Shown here piece by piece: positions 43,091-51,966 of a stretch of 64,000 bases of DNA (positions are counted from its first letter, which is position 1; every line of letters begins with the position of its first letter). The stretch is taken from the NCBI GenBank assembly GCA_001899445.1, contig MPOA01000001.1, positions 212,564-276,563 on the forward strand, read 5' to 3'. The notes under the pieces are model-generated. The model saw nothing but the letters and a program-made list of their open reading frames with translations, was not told the origin of the DNA and did no database searches. Both the position numbers and the translations under genes were made by a program. The stretch is from Candidatus Desulfopertinax cowenii (GTDB taxonomy: Bacteria; Bacillota; Desulfotomaculia; Desulfotomaculales; Desulforudaceae).

Positions 43091-44626
43091 CTACTGCCAG
43101 TATTTACGGTCCAACGACCGGTACTGGATCGCCTCCCCGAGGTGGTGGCTGTCAATCGTGTCGGCACCTTCCAGATCGGCGATGGTGCGCGCCACCTTCA
43201 GGATGCGGTCGTGAGCCCGGGCACTCAGTTCCAGGGCCCGGAACGCCTGCCGGAAAAGCTCCCTGGCTTCGCGAGTCAGGCGGCAGTATTCGCGGATCTC
43301 CCACCCGTTCATCCGGGCGTTGCATCCCGTAGCACTTTCGGCAAAGCGGAGGCGCTGGCGGCGCCGGGCCGTCTCCACCCGGTCCTTGATTCCCGGCGAC
43401 TCGGAATCACCAGCGTTTTTACCCAATTCCTGAAAATCGGGCCGCGGCACCTCGATCTGGATGTCCATGCGGTCCAGGAGGGGGCCGGAAACCCGGCTGA
43501 TATAGCGCTGAATCTGGTGGGGTGTGCAGGTGCACTCCTTCCGCATATCCCCGAAAAAGCCGCACGGGCAGGGGTTCATCGCGGCCACCAGCATAATGCG
43601 GGCCGGGAAAGAACACGTACCGGCCACCCGGGAAACGGTCACCACCCCGTCTTCCAGAGGCTGCCGCAGCGCTTCCAGGGCGTCACGCCGGAACTCCGGA
43701 AACTCATCGAGGAAAAGCACTCCCTGGTGGGCGAGGCTAATTTCGCCGGGACGCGGCATACGCCCGCCGCCTACCAGGGCCACCATGGAAGTAGTATGGT
43801 GCGGCGCTCGAAAAGGACGGCGGGTAACCAGTATTTGCCCTGGTTCCAGCATTCCGGCCAGGCTGTACAGCTTGGTCACCTCCAGGGCCTCGGCGAAATC
43901 CAGGTCCGGTAAAATCCCCGGGAGGCAGCGGGCCAGCATAGTCTTGCCCGCCCCGGGGCTGCCCAGCATCAGCACATTGTGCCCCCCGGCGGCCGCCACC
44001 TCCAGCGCCCGCTTTACGATGGCCTGCCCCTTGACCTCACTGAAGTCGCGGTCCGTCTCCCCCCTCGCCCTGGCCAGCAGGGCCTCCACCTCCACCCGGC
44101 AGGGCTCGATTTGCTCCTCCCCGGCGAGAAACCGGACCACCTGCCCGATGTCCCTTAAGGGATACACCTCGGCTTCGCCCACCAAAGCCGCCTCCCCCGC
44201 GTTCACCTCGGGCACAATCACCCGGTGAAAACCCGCCTCCACGGCCGCTAACACGGCGGGCAACACCCCGTGTACCCCGCGGACGCTGCCGTCCAGGGAT
44301 AGTTCCCCCAGAAAAACGAAGCCGGCTCCTAAATCGGCCGACACCTGCTCACTTCCAACCAGCACGCCCAGCGCAATCGGCAGGTCGTAGGCTGGTCCTT
44401 CTTTCCTGATGTCGGCGGGGGCGAGATTTACCGTGATTTTCCGGGCCGGAAACTCAAAACCGGCGTTCCGGATCGCCGCCCGCACCCGGTCCTTGCTTTC
44501 CCGCACCGCCCCGCCGGGCAGGCCCACAATCTCCCAACCTGGTAAACCGCCGGCCACATCGACCTCTACTTTGACTATGTACCCTTCCATCCCGGAAAGC
44601 GCCACGGAATGCACGGTGGACAGCAT
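43091..44626 (-). CDS. YifB/ComM family Mg chelatase-like AAA ATPase
   Basis: A 511-residue protein: N-terminal Lon-like domain (VHSVALSGMEGYIVKVEVDVAGGLPGWEIVGLPG), central Mg-chelatase/AAA+ with P-loop GSPGAGKTML, Walker B VLFLDEFPEF, and a C-terminal Cys-containing helix (NPCPCGFFGDMRKECTCT). ComM promotes branch migration in natural transformation. Start ATG at 44626 follows GGAGGCGAGCA. It commonly lies next to yraN and rnhB in Firmicutes; here it is 18 kb away from them. Confidence 0.93.
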   Translation of the reverse strand: MLSTVHSVALSGMEGYIVKVEVDVAGGLPGWEIVGLPGGAVRESKDRVRAAIRNAGFEFPARKITVNLAPADIRKEGPAYDLPIALGVLVGSEQVSADLGAGFVFLGELSLDGSVRGVHGVLPAVLAAVEAGFHRVIVPEVNAGEAALVGEAEVYPLRDIGQVVRFLAGEEQIEPCRVEVEALLARARGETDRDFSEVKGQAIVKRALEVAAAGGHNVLMLGSPGAGKTMLARCLPGILPDLDFAEALEVTKLYSLAGMLEPGQILVTRRPFRAPHHTTSMVALVGGGRMPRPGEISLAHQGVLFLDEFPEFRRDALEALRQPLEDGVVTVSRVAGTCSFPARIMLVAAMNPCPCGFFGDMRKECTCTPHQIQRYISRVSGPLLDRMDIQIEVPRPDFQELGKNAGDSESPGIKDRVETARRRQRLRFAESATGCNARMNGWEIREYCRLTREARELFRQAFRALELSARAHDRILKVARTIADLEGADTIDSHHLGEAIQYRSLDRKYWQ

Positions 44627-44730
44627 TGCTCGCCTCCATTTAACTGCAATTCCATGCATGATTCTTTCCTGGAATAATAATCCCTGCTTATTAGAGCTAG
44701 TGACCTTGGTGAAGGCTTCTATCCCCTCTC

Positions 44731-45096
44731 TTACGGGAGGAGATTTCCCGGTGGCAGAGCTAAACCAAGGCTCAATTTTAAAGCCTGGTCCACTTCACCC
44801 ATTTTTTCGGGTGAAAGATCACCGATTTTTCGCCTCAATCGAGACTTGTCAATAGTAAGCACCTGAGCAGCGTTCGCTACGCTGTCTTCATTCAACCCCC
44901 CTTCGCCGGCCTTCAGTGGAACAAGAAAGGGGTACGACCTCCGGACAGCGGTGGTAACTACAATCACTATGGTGGTAGGACTATACTTGTTGCCTATATT
45001 GTTTTGAACAACAACAGCAGGCCGAAGGCCTGCTTGTTCGCTTCCCCGGGCCGGATTGAAATTTACTAAAAAGACATCGCCGCGCTTAATTTCCAT
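44731..45096 (-). CDS. mazF: MazF/PemK-type endoribonuclease toxin
   Basis: A 121-residue toxin of the MazF family with EIKRGDVFLVNFNPARGSEQAGLRPAVVVQN at the start and the SPTTIVIVVTTAV strand. MazF toxins cut single-stranded mRNA. Start ATG at 45096 (the long frame upstream is not homologous). It overlaps the antitoxin gene by 11 bases, so the pair is coupled. Confidence 0.92.
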   Translation of the reverse strand: MEIKRGDVFLVNFNPARGSEQAGLRPAVVVQNNIGNKYSPTTIVIVVTTAVRRSYPFLVPLKAGEGGLNEDSVANAAQVLTIDKSRLRRKIGDLSPEKMGEVDQALKLSLGLALPPGNLLP

Positions 45097-45322
45097 TCCG
45101 CAGCACCTCAACCTGCGCCGGAAGAAAAAGCTCGGCGTCCGCCTGGTGGATCTCCGCCAACACCGAATAACCTTCCCGCATCTGTTTTTCAATTTCCCGC
45201 CGCTTCGCCGACTGCAGAAGCTCCGCCACAGCGCCGCTTCGAGTGGTGCTCCATTTACGGGCAAGCTGATCCAATGTCGCCAGCAAAGAATCAGGCAAAC
45301 TTATCGTTATTCTCGTAGACAT
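45086..45322 (-). CDS. RHH (CopG-like) antitoxin of the mazF pair
   Basis: A 78-residue antitoxin. The N-terminal ribbon-helix-helix (TRITISLPDSLLATLDQLARKW) binds the promoter DNA; the C-terminal half should bind and block MazF. The upstream gene in the pair, with ATG at 45322 that follows a GGGAGGTGG site. RHH antitoxins of this layout (ndoAI/MazE of Bacillus type) are common in Firmicutes. Confidence 0.88.
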   Translation of the reverse strand: MSTRITISLPDSLLATLDQLARKWSTTRSGAVAELLQSAKRREIEKQMREGYSVLAEIHQADAELFLPAQVEVLRNGN

Positions 45323-45520
45323 TGACACCACCTCCCGGCATAAGGGTATCATACCAGAAGGCATACTGTCAATCATACCTTTTCGCATCATAATTATCAC
45401 TCTGCGCGGCAACCTTCCCGGCTGTGGCGCGCCGGATCAGAGCGCCGCGCTCCTGGGAGACGACAAGAGCTGAATCATCTCCCGATCCGGGGTCCCCGAT
45501 CAGGCTCCTGGCATCTTCCT

Positions 45521-46153
45521 TCAGCTTGGCCCGGAGGCGCTGTGGAGTGGATACTCAACCATCGTGGTAAGAATCCCGCCCCAGTCGTCCACGTGACCGT
45601 CGAAACCTGCGGAAACAGCCACTAGGTCGCAGTCCGAGTGATCGGCGAAGAACCTGGCGAGCTGCTCGGTGCCGCTCAAGTGATGGTAGACCACCTGGGG
45701 CGTACGGGCGAAGATTTTATCCGTACCGTCGCCATAGTGCAGGTCGATGTCGATGATCAGGACCCTGCCGGTTTTCCCGGCTCGCCGCAGTTTTTCCACC
45801 GCCACGGCTACATTGTTGAACCAGCAGAAGCCCCAGCAGGAGGCGGGGCCGGCGTGGTGACCGGGCGGCCGGATTAGGGCAAAGGCCGGTTCGCCTTTCA
45901 CGGCCCGGTTTGCCGCTTCAATCGCCCCGCCCACGGCCAAGGCGGCAATTTTGTACAACAGGGCCTCCCTTTTCACCCGTTCTACCAGGTCGGGGTGGTG
46001 CACCAACAGCAAGTCAGCCTCGGTGGCGGGCCGGGGGGTGACGAATTCAAAGCTGACCCGTAACGCCGTGATGATGCCGTCCAATCGGCCCACCGCCGCA
46101 GCGGGGTCAGCAGCGTAGACTTCCCGGTACCATTCGTGAAAAACCACTTTCAA
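45521..46153 (-). pseudogene. Histone-deacetylase-like (acetoin utilisation/APAH family) protein, C-terminally truncated
   Basis: 210 residues of HDAC fold from a TTG at 46153. The catalytic parts are present: RPPGHHAG, then IIDIDLHYGDGTDKIF and VSAGFDGHVDDWGGILTT. The protein then ends after about ten unrelated residues (MVEYPLHSASGPS), while normal relatives continue for about 100 residues with the GGYN-type catalytic Tyr region. After the stop, another frame (from about 45545 leftward) reads open as RLRAKLKEDARSLIGDP, so a frameshift or deletion is likely. It may be a pseudogene or a shortened form; it is next to the toxin-antitoxin pair. Confidence 0.65.
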
Positions 46154-46378
46154 AGCGCAACATTCCCTTAGTTTTTTTGGCGCCGTTTGCTGGGCCGAAC
46201 CGCCGACCTGCGCAACGCTGGGATGTGCGCCCGAGGCCATTACTACGGGGGAAGCCCGGCTTCCAGAACACCCTGTTCGGTGGTCATCGGCTAGCAACAA
46301 AAATTGGTAATCTATCAGTCGGACAGAGCTCCCGGTTGTACCGTGATGGCTACCGGCAGGCTCCCCGCGTGGTCCCGG

Positions 46379-47413
46379 CTATGGAAAACGCCTGGCGGGC
46401 AGGTCCAGTTTTAGCGCCAATTCCACCAATTGGGGGTCGAATTGGGTGCCCGCGAATAGGCGCAATTGTTCCCGCACCTCAGCGGTTGTTTTCGGCGGGG
46501 CATAGGGGCGGTCCGACAGCATTGCGTCCACGGCGTCGGCCACCGCGATAATTCGGGCACCGAGCGGTACAGCCGGACCTTTGAAGCCTTGTGGATAGCC
46601 CGTACCGTCGAACCTTTCGTGGTGGTGGAGAATCAGCGGCACAATCTCCTGCAGGAACCGCACCGGGGAGATGATCTCCGCGCCGATGATCGGATGCTGT
46701 TTGATGATGTTGAACTCCTCGACGGTGAGGGACGCCTTCTTCCTGAGGATCTGCTCCGGCACGCCGATCTTGCCGATATCATGCAGGATCGCCGCCTGCT
46801 GCAGCAGTTCCATCTCCCTGACCGAGAGTCCCAGTTCCGCCCCCAGGAGCATGGCGAACATCACGACCCGCTTCTGGTGGGACTTGGTATACGAATCCTT
46901 GGCGTCCACAGCCGCCACCAGGGAACTGACTGTTTCCATAAAATGTCTTTGGATGTTCCTGCAGGCCCGCTCGATTTCCTCCACCAGAGCCTTGTTGGCC
47001 TGCTGGAGTTCCGCGAGCTTGCTTTTCATGAACCTGGAGTCGGCGCGGCGGGCCAGTCCTTTCTCAACCACTTCGATCACCGACTTGCGGTCGAAGGGCT
47101 TAATCAGGTAATCCAGGGCCCCGTGGCGCAGGGCCTTGGTCGCCGTATCCACGGAGGCGTAGGCGGTGATCATCACCACCTCCGTGTCCGGCACCCGCTT
47201 CTTCACTTTCGCCAGCAGGTCGAGGCCGTTTATGTTCGGCATCCGGATATCCAGGATCACCAGGTCAAACTCGCCGCGGGAAAGGTGATCCAGGGCCTGT
47301 TCCCCGCTGTGCGCGGTGGAAACGTCATAGTCATCCTGCAGAATCATCCTCAGGGCCTCCCTGGGGCCCAGTTCGTCGTCGACGACCAGTATTCTACCGC
47401 GTTCCCCCAACAC
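46379..47413 (-). CDS. Response regulator with HD-GYP cyclic-di-GMP phosphodiesterase domain
   Basis: About 344 residues from a GTG at 47413 (GGAGGCGAAG upstream). The receiver (residues 7-115) has VVDDE and the phosphorylation Asp55 in ILDIRMPN, with TAY and Lys in IKPFD. A helical linker leads to the HD-GYP domain: HDIGKIGVPE (residues 211-220), HHHERFDGTGYPQG (GYP at 272-274), ARIIAVADAVDAM. All metal ligands look intact, so it should degrade c-di-GMP when phosphorylated. Its start overlaps the upstream kinase stop by 20 bases. Output is enzymatic, with no DNA-binding domain. Confidence 0.92.
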   Translation of the reverse strand: MLGERGRILVVDDELGPREALRMILQDDYDVSTAHSGEQALDHLSRGEFDLVILDIRMPNINGLDLLAKVKKRVPDTEVVMITAYASVDTATKALRHGALDYLIKPFDRKSVIEVVEKGLARRADSRFMKSKLAELQQANKALVEEIERACRNIQRHFMETVSSLVAAVDAKDSYTKSHQKRVVMFAMLLGAELGLSVREMELLQQAAILHDIGKIGVPEQILRKKASLTVEEFNIIKQHPIIGAEIISPVRFLQEIVPLILHHHERFDGTGYPQGFKGPAVPLGARIIAVADAVDAMLSDRPYAPPKTTAEVREQLRLFAGTQFDPQLVELALKLDLPARRFP

Positions 47414-49406
47414 CTTCGCCTCCTTTGTCGGAGAAAATGGGCAGGCAAACCTCAAATTTCAGGCGTTTATCCTTGGTTAAAACCGCCTCTACGCGTCCCC
47501 CATGATCCTCAATGATCTTGCGGCTTACCGGAAGCTTGAGTGAAATATAGGAGTCCTGCCGCGCGCAGAGTGGATCAAACACCCTCTTCACCTCCTCGCT
47601 CCCTACCTTTGTTTTGGAGTCCCAGAAACCGATGGATACCCCCCCGCACCCGAACAGCGCCTGATCGTAAGCCGTCTGAACGTGCAGGGTCCCCTCCACT
47701 TCCATGGACTGGAAATAGTTTAACAGGTACGAAAAAGCTCTGGCTAGGAGAGTTTTGTCCGCCCGGATGTGCAGGCGCTCCCCGAAGTAAGAGGTATCCA
47801 CGGTTGTTTTTGCCCCTTTGCCCTGTTCCCGCAACAAGGACAACCCCATATCCAAGAGTTCGTGAACTTCGGCCACGGTGTACTTGTAGGTGAGAGGCGT
47901 GGAGAAAGCAATGAGCTGCTCCACCAACTCGTTCAGCCTTTTAACCTCCTGCCGGACGGTTTGGGTAAAGAAGTCGCGGAAAGAACTGTCGTGATACTTT
48001 TCCGGCAAGAGTTCCGAAAAGGTCTGAATGGCCACCATGGGGTTCTTCACTTCGTGGGCCAACTGCCCGACGAATCTGTTCAGCACGTCAAGCTGGTCTG
48101 CCCGGCACTTTTCCTGTTCAAGCTTTTTCCGCGCGGAAATATCATCAAAAATCATCACGCTCCCCAGGACCCGTTCCCCATTCACTAGCTGGTAGGTGCT
48201 GACCTCCAGGGGAACACGGCCACGCGCCAGTTCGATCTCCTCCTTATCGCAAGCCTGTCCCGTTGCCAGCGCACCGTACAACAAGTCTCCCAGCGGGCTG
48301 GGCAGATGGCGCAGATCCTTGCCCACTATTTTCTCCGGCCGCAATCCCAGGATCTCCCCGGCGCGGGCGTTAAAGGTGACCACGTTGTCATTCCCGTTGA
48401 TCGCCACCACCCCGCTGTTCATCCGCTGCAGGATGTTTTCGATGAACAGTTTCTGGTAGCGCAACTGGTGGTGCAGCTGGATGTCCCGCAAGGCCATACC
48501 GGTATTGGCGGATAAAATGTAAAGCGTCTCCAGTTCCTCTTCGTAAAAGGGTGCCCCGGTAATCTTGGGCCCCAGGTTGAGCGCGCCCATCAGCTGCCCG
48601 TGGACCGACAGCGGGATGCTGACCACAGCCTGCAGGAGCTGCATCTCCTGGAGGGCCTCGCCGGAAACAGCGCCGTTGGGACCGGGTATTTCCTCCGCCC
48701 GGAACATGCGCCCTTCCGCAATCAACCAGGAGATCAGCCCCCGGGACGGCTTGAAAACCAGCCCGGAACAGAAATCGGGGTCCAGTCCCCTTTGAGCGGA
48801 GACCAAGTAGTGACCGTAACGTTCGTTGAGCAACAAGATAGACAGCTTTCCTACGGGCACCAGTTCCGCTACGGCATCGAGGAAAAGCTCCAGGAGTTTG
48901 TCCTGATTTAAGTTGTTGGTCAACACCCTGGACAAGTCGCAGAGCACGCGTTCTTTCAGCGGGGTGGACGGGGAAGGAACACCGCCGGGCGGTACCGAGC
49001 ACCCCGGGGGCTCGGCCTTCTTCTCGGTCTTCTTTTTTAAGGACTGCAATTCAAATACCAGCTCCACCCGCTCCCAGGACCGGTCCAGCAAGCTGCGTAC
49101 CTGCCAGGAGGTAAACGGCAGGTGCAGAAAATCGTAAAAATACTTAGACATGGAATGGCTGAGGCTTGGATCGGCGGCGACCCCGAGATAAGTCAAATCA
49201 GGACGCCACCGGTACGCTTCCTCCATCCACGGCAGGACACCCGGCGTACCAATATCCACCACGACCACGCCCGAGACAATGCTCCGCAGCAGCTGCAAAC
49301 CCTTGGGGCCCATCTCGCCCTCCAGAACACTATACGTGTCCGGGATAAAATCCTTAATGGACCCGAGCGCACTTTCCTGATTGCAAATCAGGAGCACCAA
49401 TTTCAA
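47394..49406 (-). CDS. GAF-PAS histidine kinase with eroded ATP-binding domain
   Basis: 670 residues: an N-terminal receiver-like segment (residues 1-115), a GAF domain (about 155-305), a PAS domain (about 325-435) and a HisKA with QLAHEVKNPMVAIQTFSELL. In the HATPase the N-box (LLNYFQSM) keeps its Asn, but the G1 box is WDSKTKVG instead of DxGxG and the G2 box is SYISLKLPVS instead of GTGLGLAIS, so ATP binding is probably lost. It is a paralogue of the upstream kinase: the HisKA, GAF and PAS parts align (LLPEKY occurs in both). It overlaps the upstream kinase by four bases and may be a sensor partner or scaffold. Confidence 0.85.
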   Translation of the reverse strand: MKLVLLICNQESALGSIKDFIPDTYSVLEGEMGPKGLQLLRSIVSGVVVVDIGTPGVLPWMEEAYRWRPDLTYLGVAADPSLSHSMSKYFYDFLHLPFTSWQVRSLLDRSWERVELVFELQSLKKKTEKKAEPPGCSVPPGGVPSPSTPLKERVLCDLSRVLTNNLNQDKLLELFLDAVAELVPVGKLSILLLNERYGHYLVSAQRGLDPDFCSGLVFKPSRGLISWLIAEGRMFRAEEIPGPNGAVSGEALQEMQLLQAVVSIPLSVHGQLMGALNLGPKITGAPFYEEELETLYILSANTGMALRDIQLHHQLRYQKLFIENILQRMNSGVVAINGNDNVVTFNARAGEILGLRPEKIVGKDLRHLPSPLGDLLYGALATGQACDKEEIELARGRVPLEVSTYQLVNGERVLGSVMIFDDISARKKLEQEKCRADQLDVLNRFVGQLAHEVKNPMVAIQTFSELLPEKYHDSSFRDFFTQTVRQEVKRLNELVEQLIAFSTPLTYKYTVAEVHELLDMGLSLLREQGKGAKTTVDTSYFGERLHIRADKTLLARAFSYLLNYFQSMEVEGTLHVQTAYDQALFGCGGVSIGFWDSKTKVGSEEVKRVFDPLCARQDSYISLKLPVSRKIIEDHGGRVEAVLTKDKRLKFEVCLPIFSDKGGEGVGGTR

Positions 49407-51946
49407 AGCGGATCTCTCCCCCAGTCAAATTCCACTTCCCGCCCGCGGAATAGATCGCGGGACCCAGGCCACTTTTCTATCCCCGGCGGGAGGCAAATCT
49501 CAAATGCCGCTCCCTCGCCGTCACCGCTGCGGATCTGGATGGTTCCCCCGTGATCCCCAATGATCTTGTGGCTGATGCTCAGCCCGATCCCCACCCCGTC
49601 GGCCTTGGTGGTGAAAAACGGATCGAAGACTTTGTCTTTCTGATGGGCGGAAATTCCCACTCCCGTGTCCTCGATAAGGATCTTTACCTTCCCTCCCGGA
49701 GCAACAGCGCCGGCACTCTCGTCATCCGCAGCCGGAACGGACAGCACACTCACCCTCAGTTCCCCGCCCTCCGGCATGGCCTGGATACTATTCAGGCAGA
49801 TATTGAAAACCGCCTGCTTCAACTGGTTTCTATCCGCCCATACCGCGGGGACCACCGGGTCATAATGCCTGAAGACTCGAATCTTATGGGCGTCAATCTG
49901 GGGGGATAGCAGGAGAAGTATCTCGTCCATCAGGCTCGTCATATCAACCGTTTCGCAGCTCAGCGGAGAGTTCTTGGAGAAATTCAGCAGTTCGGCGAGC
50001 AGCCTGTTGATGCGCTCTATTTCCTGGGAGACTATCCGGGAAAAACTGTAGCGGAACTCGTGGTTATCATATTTTTCCGGCAGCAGTTCGGCAAACGTCT
50101 TGATCGAGACCAGGGGGTTTTTTATCTCGTGCGCCAATCCGGCCGCCACCTCCCCCAGAAACGCGAGCCGCTGGATCCAGCTTTTCTCCTGTTCCAGCTC
50201 CTTGATGCGGGTCACATCACTCAGCACCAAGATGGCGCCGCGTTCACCCGTCTCCGGCAATTCCATTACCGCCGTGCTGCAACACACAAAGCGGGTAAAG
50301 CCGTCCGCCGGCATCTCCACTTCCACGTCACTGCTTCCCCGTCCGCGCTCCATAACCTGGCCCAGCAGCGTGCACAGCTCGCGGCTGAGAACCTCTTCTA
50401 TTTTCTGGCCTATGACGGCGCTGGCAGACTGCCCGGTAAGCTTCTCCGCAGCGCCGTTAAAGGTAGTGATTCTCCCCTGGGCATCCACGGCGATCAAACC
50501 GTTGCCCATGTTTTCCAAGATGTTCTCCAAATACCGCTTGATCGTCAGCACTTCTTGATAAAGCTGCGCGTTTCTTAAACAGACTGTGACTTGGAACGCC
50601 AAAGCAGTTAACAGTTTTACGTCCTCTCTCGAATAAGGTTCCCCAGACAACTTGGGGCCCAAGCAGAAGAAACCTACCATTTCTCCTTCCATCATCATTG
50701 GGACCGCAGCCTCGGCCTGCAATCTCTGCATCTCAGTTATCAGAGATTCCCCTTCTTTTCGGTGCGTAATCACCCTTAAATCTGTTTGTAACAACACCTC
50801 ACCGTGATTCACCAGATACTTGACAAACGAATCATCATCGGTCAAAATCTGTTTATCTTGTGTTTCGATTGCAAAATTTTTATTGCCTGCAGCAGCAACC
50901 GCAACAAAACGGTTGCCTTTTTTTAGCAGAAAAACACCGCCATCCAGGTACATGTTGTTAACAATAGTACCAATCACAAATTGGAGCAGATCCCTCAAAT
51001 CCAAGAAGGAGATCATTGCTCTGCTACTTTTCAGCAAGGTTGCGTAATAATCATATGCCCCACGGTAGACGTATTTGTCAATTAACGTTTGTACAACTCC
51101 CTTTAACGACTGGAACAATGAAGCTACCAGTAATGCTACAGCACCAACCACAACGTAGAGGGGAAAATCTGCAAGCGGAATGCCTAGCCCCTCAATAAAA
51201 TAGAAAGACAGTATAACTATTCCTGACAAAACTGCCAATGCTACTACAAATGCAAGCCCTTTACGAAGGGCAAAATGAACATCCATAAGACGATATTTAA
51301 CAATGGCATAACCTATAGAAGCAACCATGATAATACTGAAAACAGGTCCAAAGTTGCGCAAATCTAGGATCGTAACGTCGAGCAAAGGGAAAAACAGGTT
51401 AGCAATACTCCCCAACAAAGTCGAAATCGTGATACCACCGACAAAATATCGTAGTTGCAAACGTAACAGGCCTCGAGCAGAACGCATCATCCTAAATAGC
51501 TTAATAATGCCGTAAGTCATTATGCCAACAAAGAACAATACATAGAGAGAAAAGAGAGAGCCATATGCCAAGTGTTTGTTATGTAAGGGCATTTCCATAT
51601 CCGCGATAATAAAGGGTGTAAAGCTCAAACCTGCCATAGCCACGCTAAGTAATAGCGTTGTGTGTAGTATCACTTTGACTTGTTTGGAAAAAACTGAAGT
51701 GCCAGCCGAAAAAGTGAATGCCAGGGCAAACACAAACCACGGAATAACCACCGCCGCAGCGTGGGAAAACCGGATCCAAAACAGTATCTGTTCGTAGTCG
51801 TGATGTACTACTACCATCAATACTGCGAAGCTCCACAGACTGAGACTAATTGTCAACCCCAAAAAGAAGCGGTTTACAACAGTCACTGGGTTCTTTGCAA
51901 ACACTAATAGTCCCAAAACAAGGTTTGTTATGGAAGTCAAAGCCAA
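49403..51946 (-). CDS. 7TM-GAF-PAS sensor histidine kinase
   Basis: 847 residues: about eight membrane helices in the first 290 residues (LTSITNLVLGLLVFAKNP at the start), a GAF domain (about 310-465), PAS (about 475-590), HisKA (GLAHEIKNPLVSIKTFAELLPEKY) and an intact HATPase (CLNSIQAMPEGG, IEDTGVGISAHQ, GVGIGLSISHKIIGDHGG). The N-terminal region resembles the 7TM type of sensor. The TTG at 51946 is a poor start; a CTG at 51970 with an AGAGGAG site nine bases upstream would give a more complete first helix. It follows the ketosynthase-like gene by 20 bases or less and is more A/T-rich than its neighbours. Confidence 0.88.
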   Translation of the reverse strand: MALTSITNLVLGLLVFAKNPVTVVNRFFLGLTISLSLWSFAVLMVVVHHDYEQILFWIRFSHAAAVVIPWFVFALAFTFSAGTSVFSKQVKVILHTTLLLSVAMAGLSFTPFIIADMEMPLHNKHLAYGSLFSLYVLFFVGIMTYGIIKLFRMMRSARGLLRLQLRYFVGGITISTLLGSIANLFFPLLDVTILDLRNFGPVFSIIMVASIGYAIVKYRLMDVHFALRKGLAFVVALAVLSGIVILSFYFIEGLGIPLADFPLYVVVGAVALLVASLFQSLKGVVQTLIDKYVYRGAYDYYATLLKSSRAMISFLDLRDLLQFVIGTIVNNMYLDGGVFLLKKGNRFVAVAAAGNKNFAIETQDKQILTDDDSFVKYLVNHGEVLLQTDLRVITHRKEGESLITEMQRLQAEAAVPMMMEGEMVGFFCLGPKLSGEPYSREDVKLLTALAFQVTVCLRNAQLYQEVLTIKRYLENILENMGNGLIAVDAQGRITTFNGAAEKLTGQSASAVIGQKIEEVLSRELCTLLGQVMERGRGSSDVEVEMPADGFTRFVCCSTAVMELPETGERGAILVLSDVTRIKELEQEKSWIQRLAFLGEVAAGLAHEIKNPLVSIKTFAELLPEKYDNHEFRYSFSRIVSQEIERINRLLAELLNFSKNSPLSCETVDMTSLMDEILLLLSPQIDAHKIRVFRHYDPVVPAVWADRNQLKQAVFNICLNSIQAMPEGGELRVSVLSVPAADDESAGAVAPGGKVKILIEDTGVGISAHQKDKVFDPFFTTKADGVGIGLSISHKIIGDHGGTIQIRSGDGEGAAFEICLPPGIEKWPGSRDLFRGREVEFDWGRDPL

Positions 51947-51966
51947 TAGCCAGATGCTCGGGTCCT

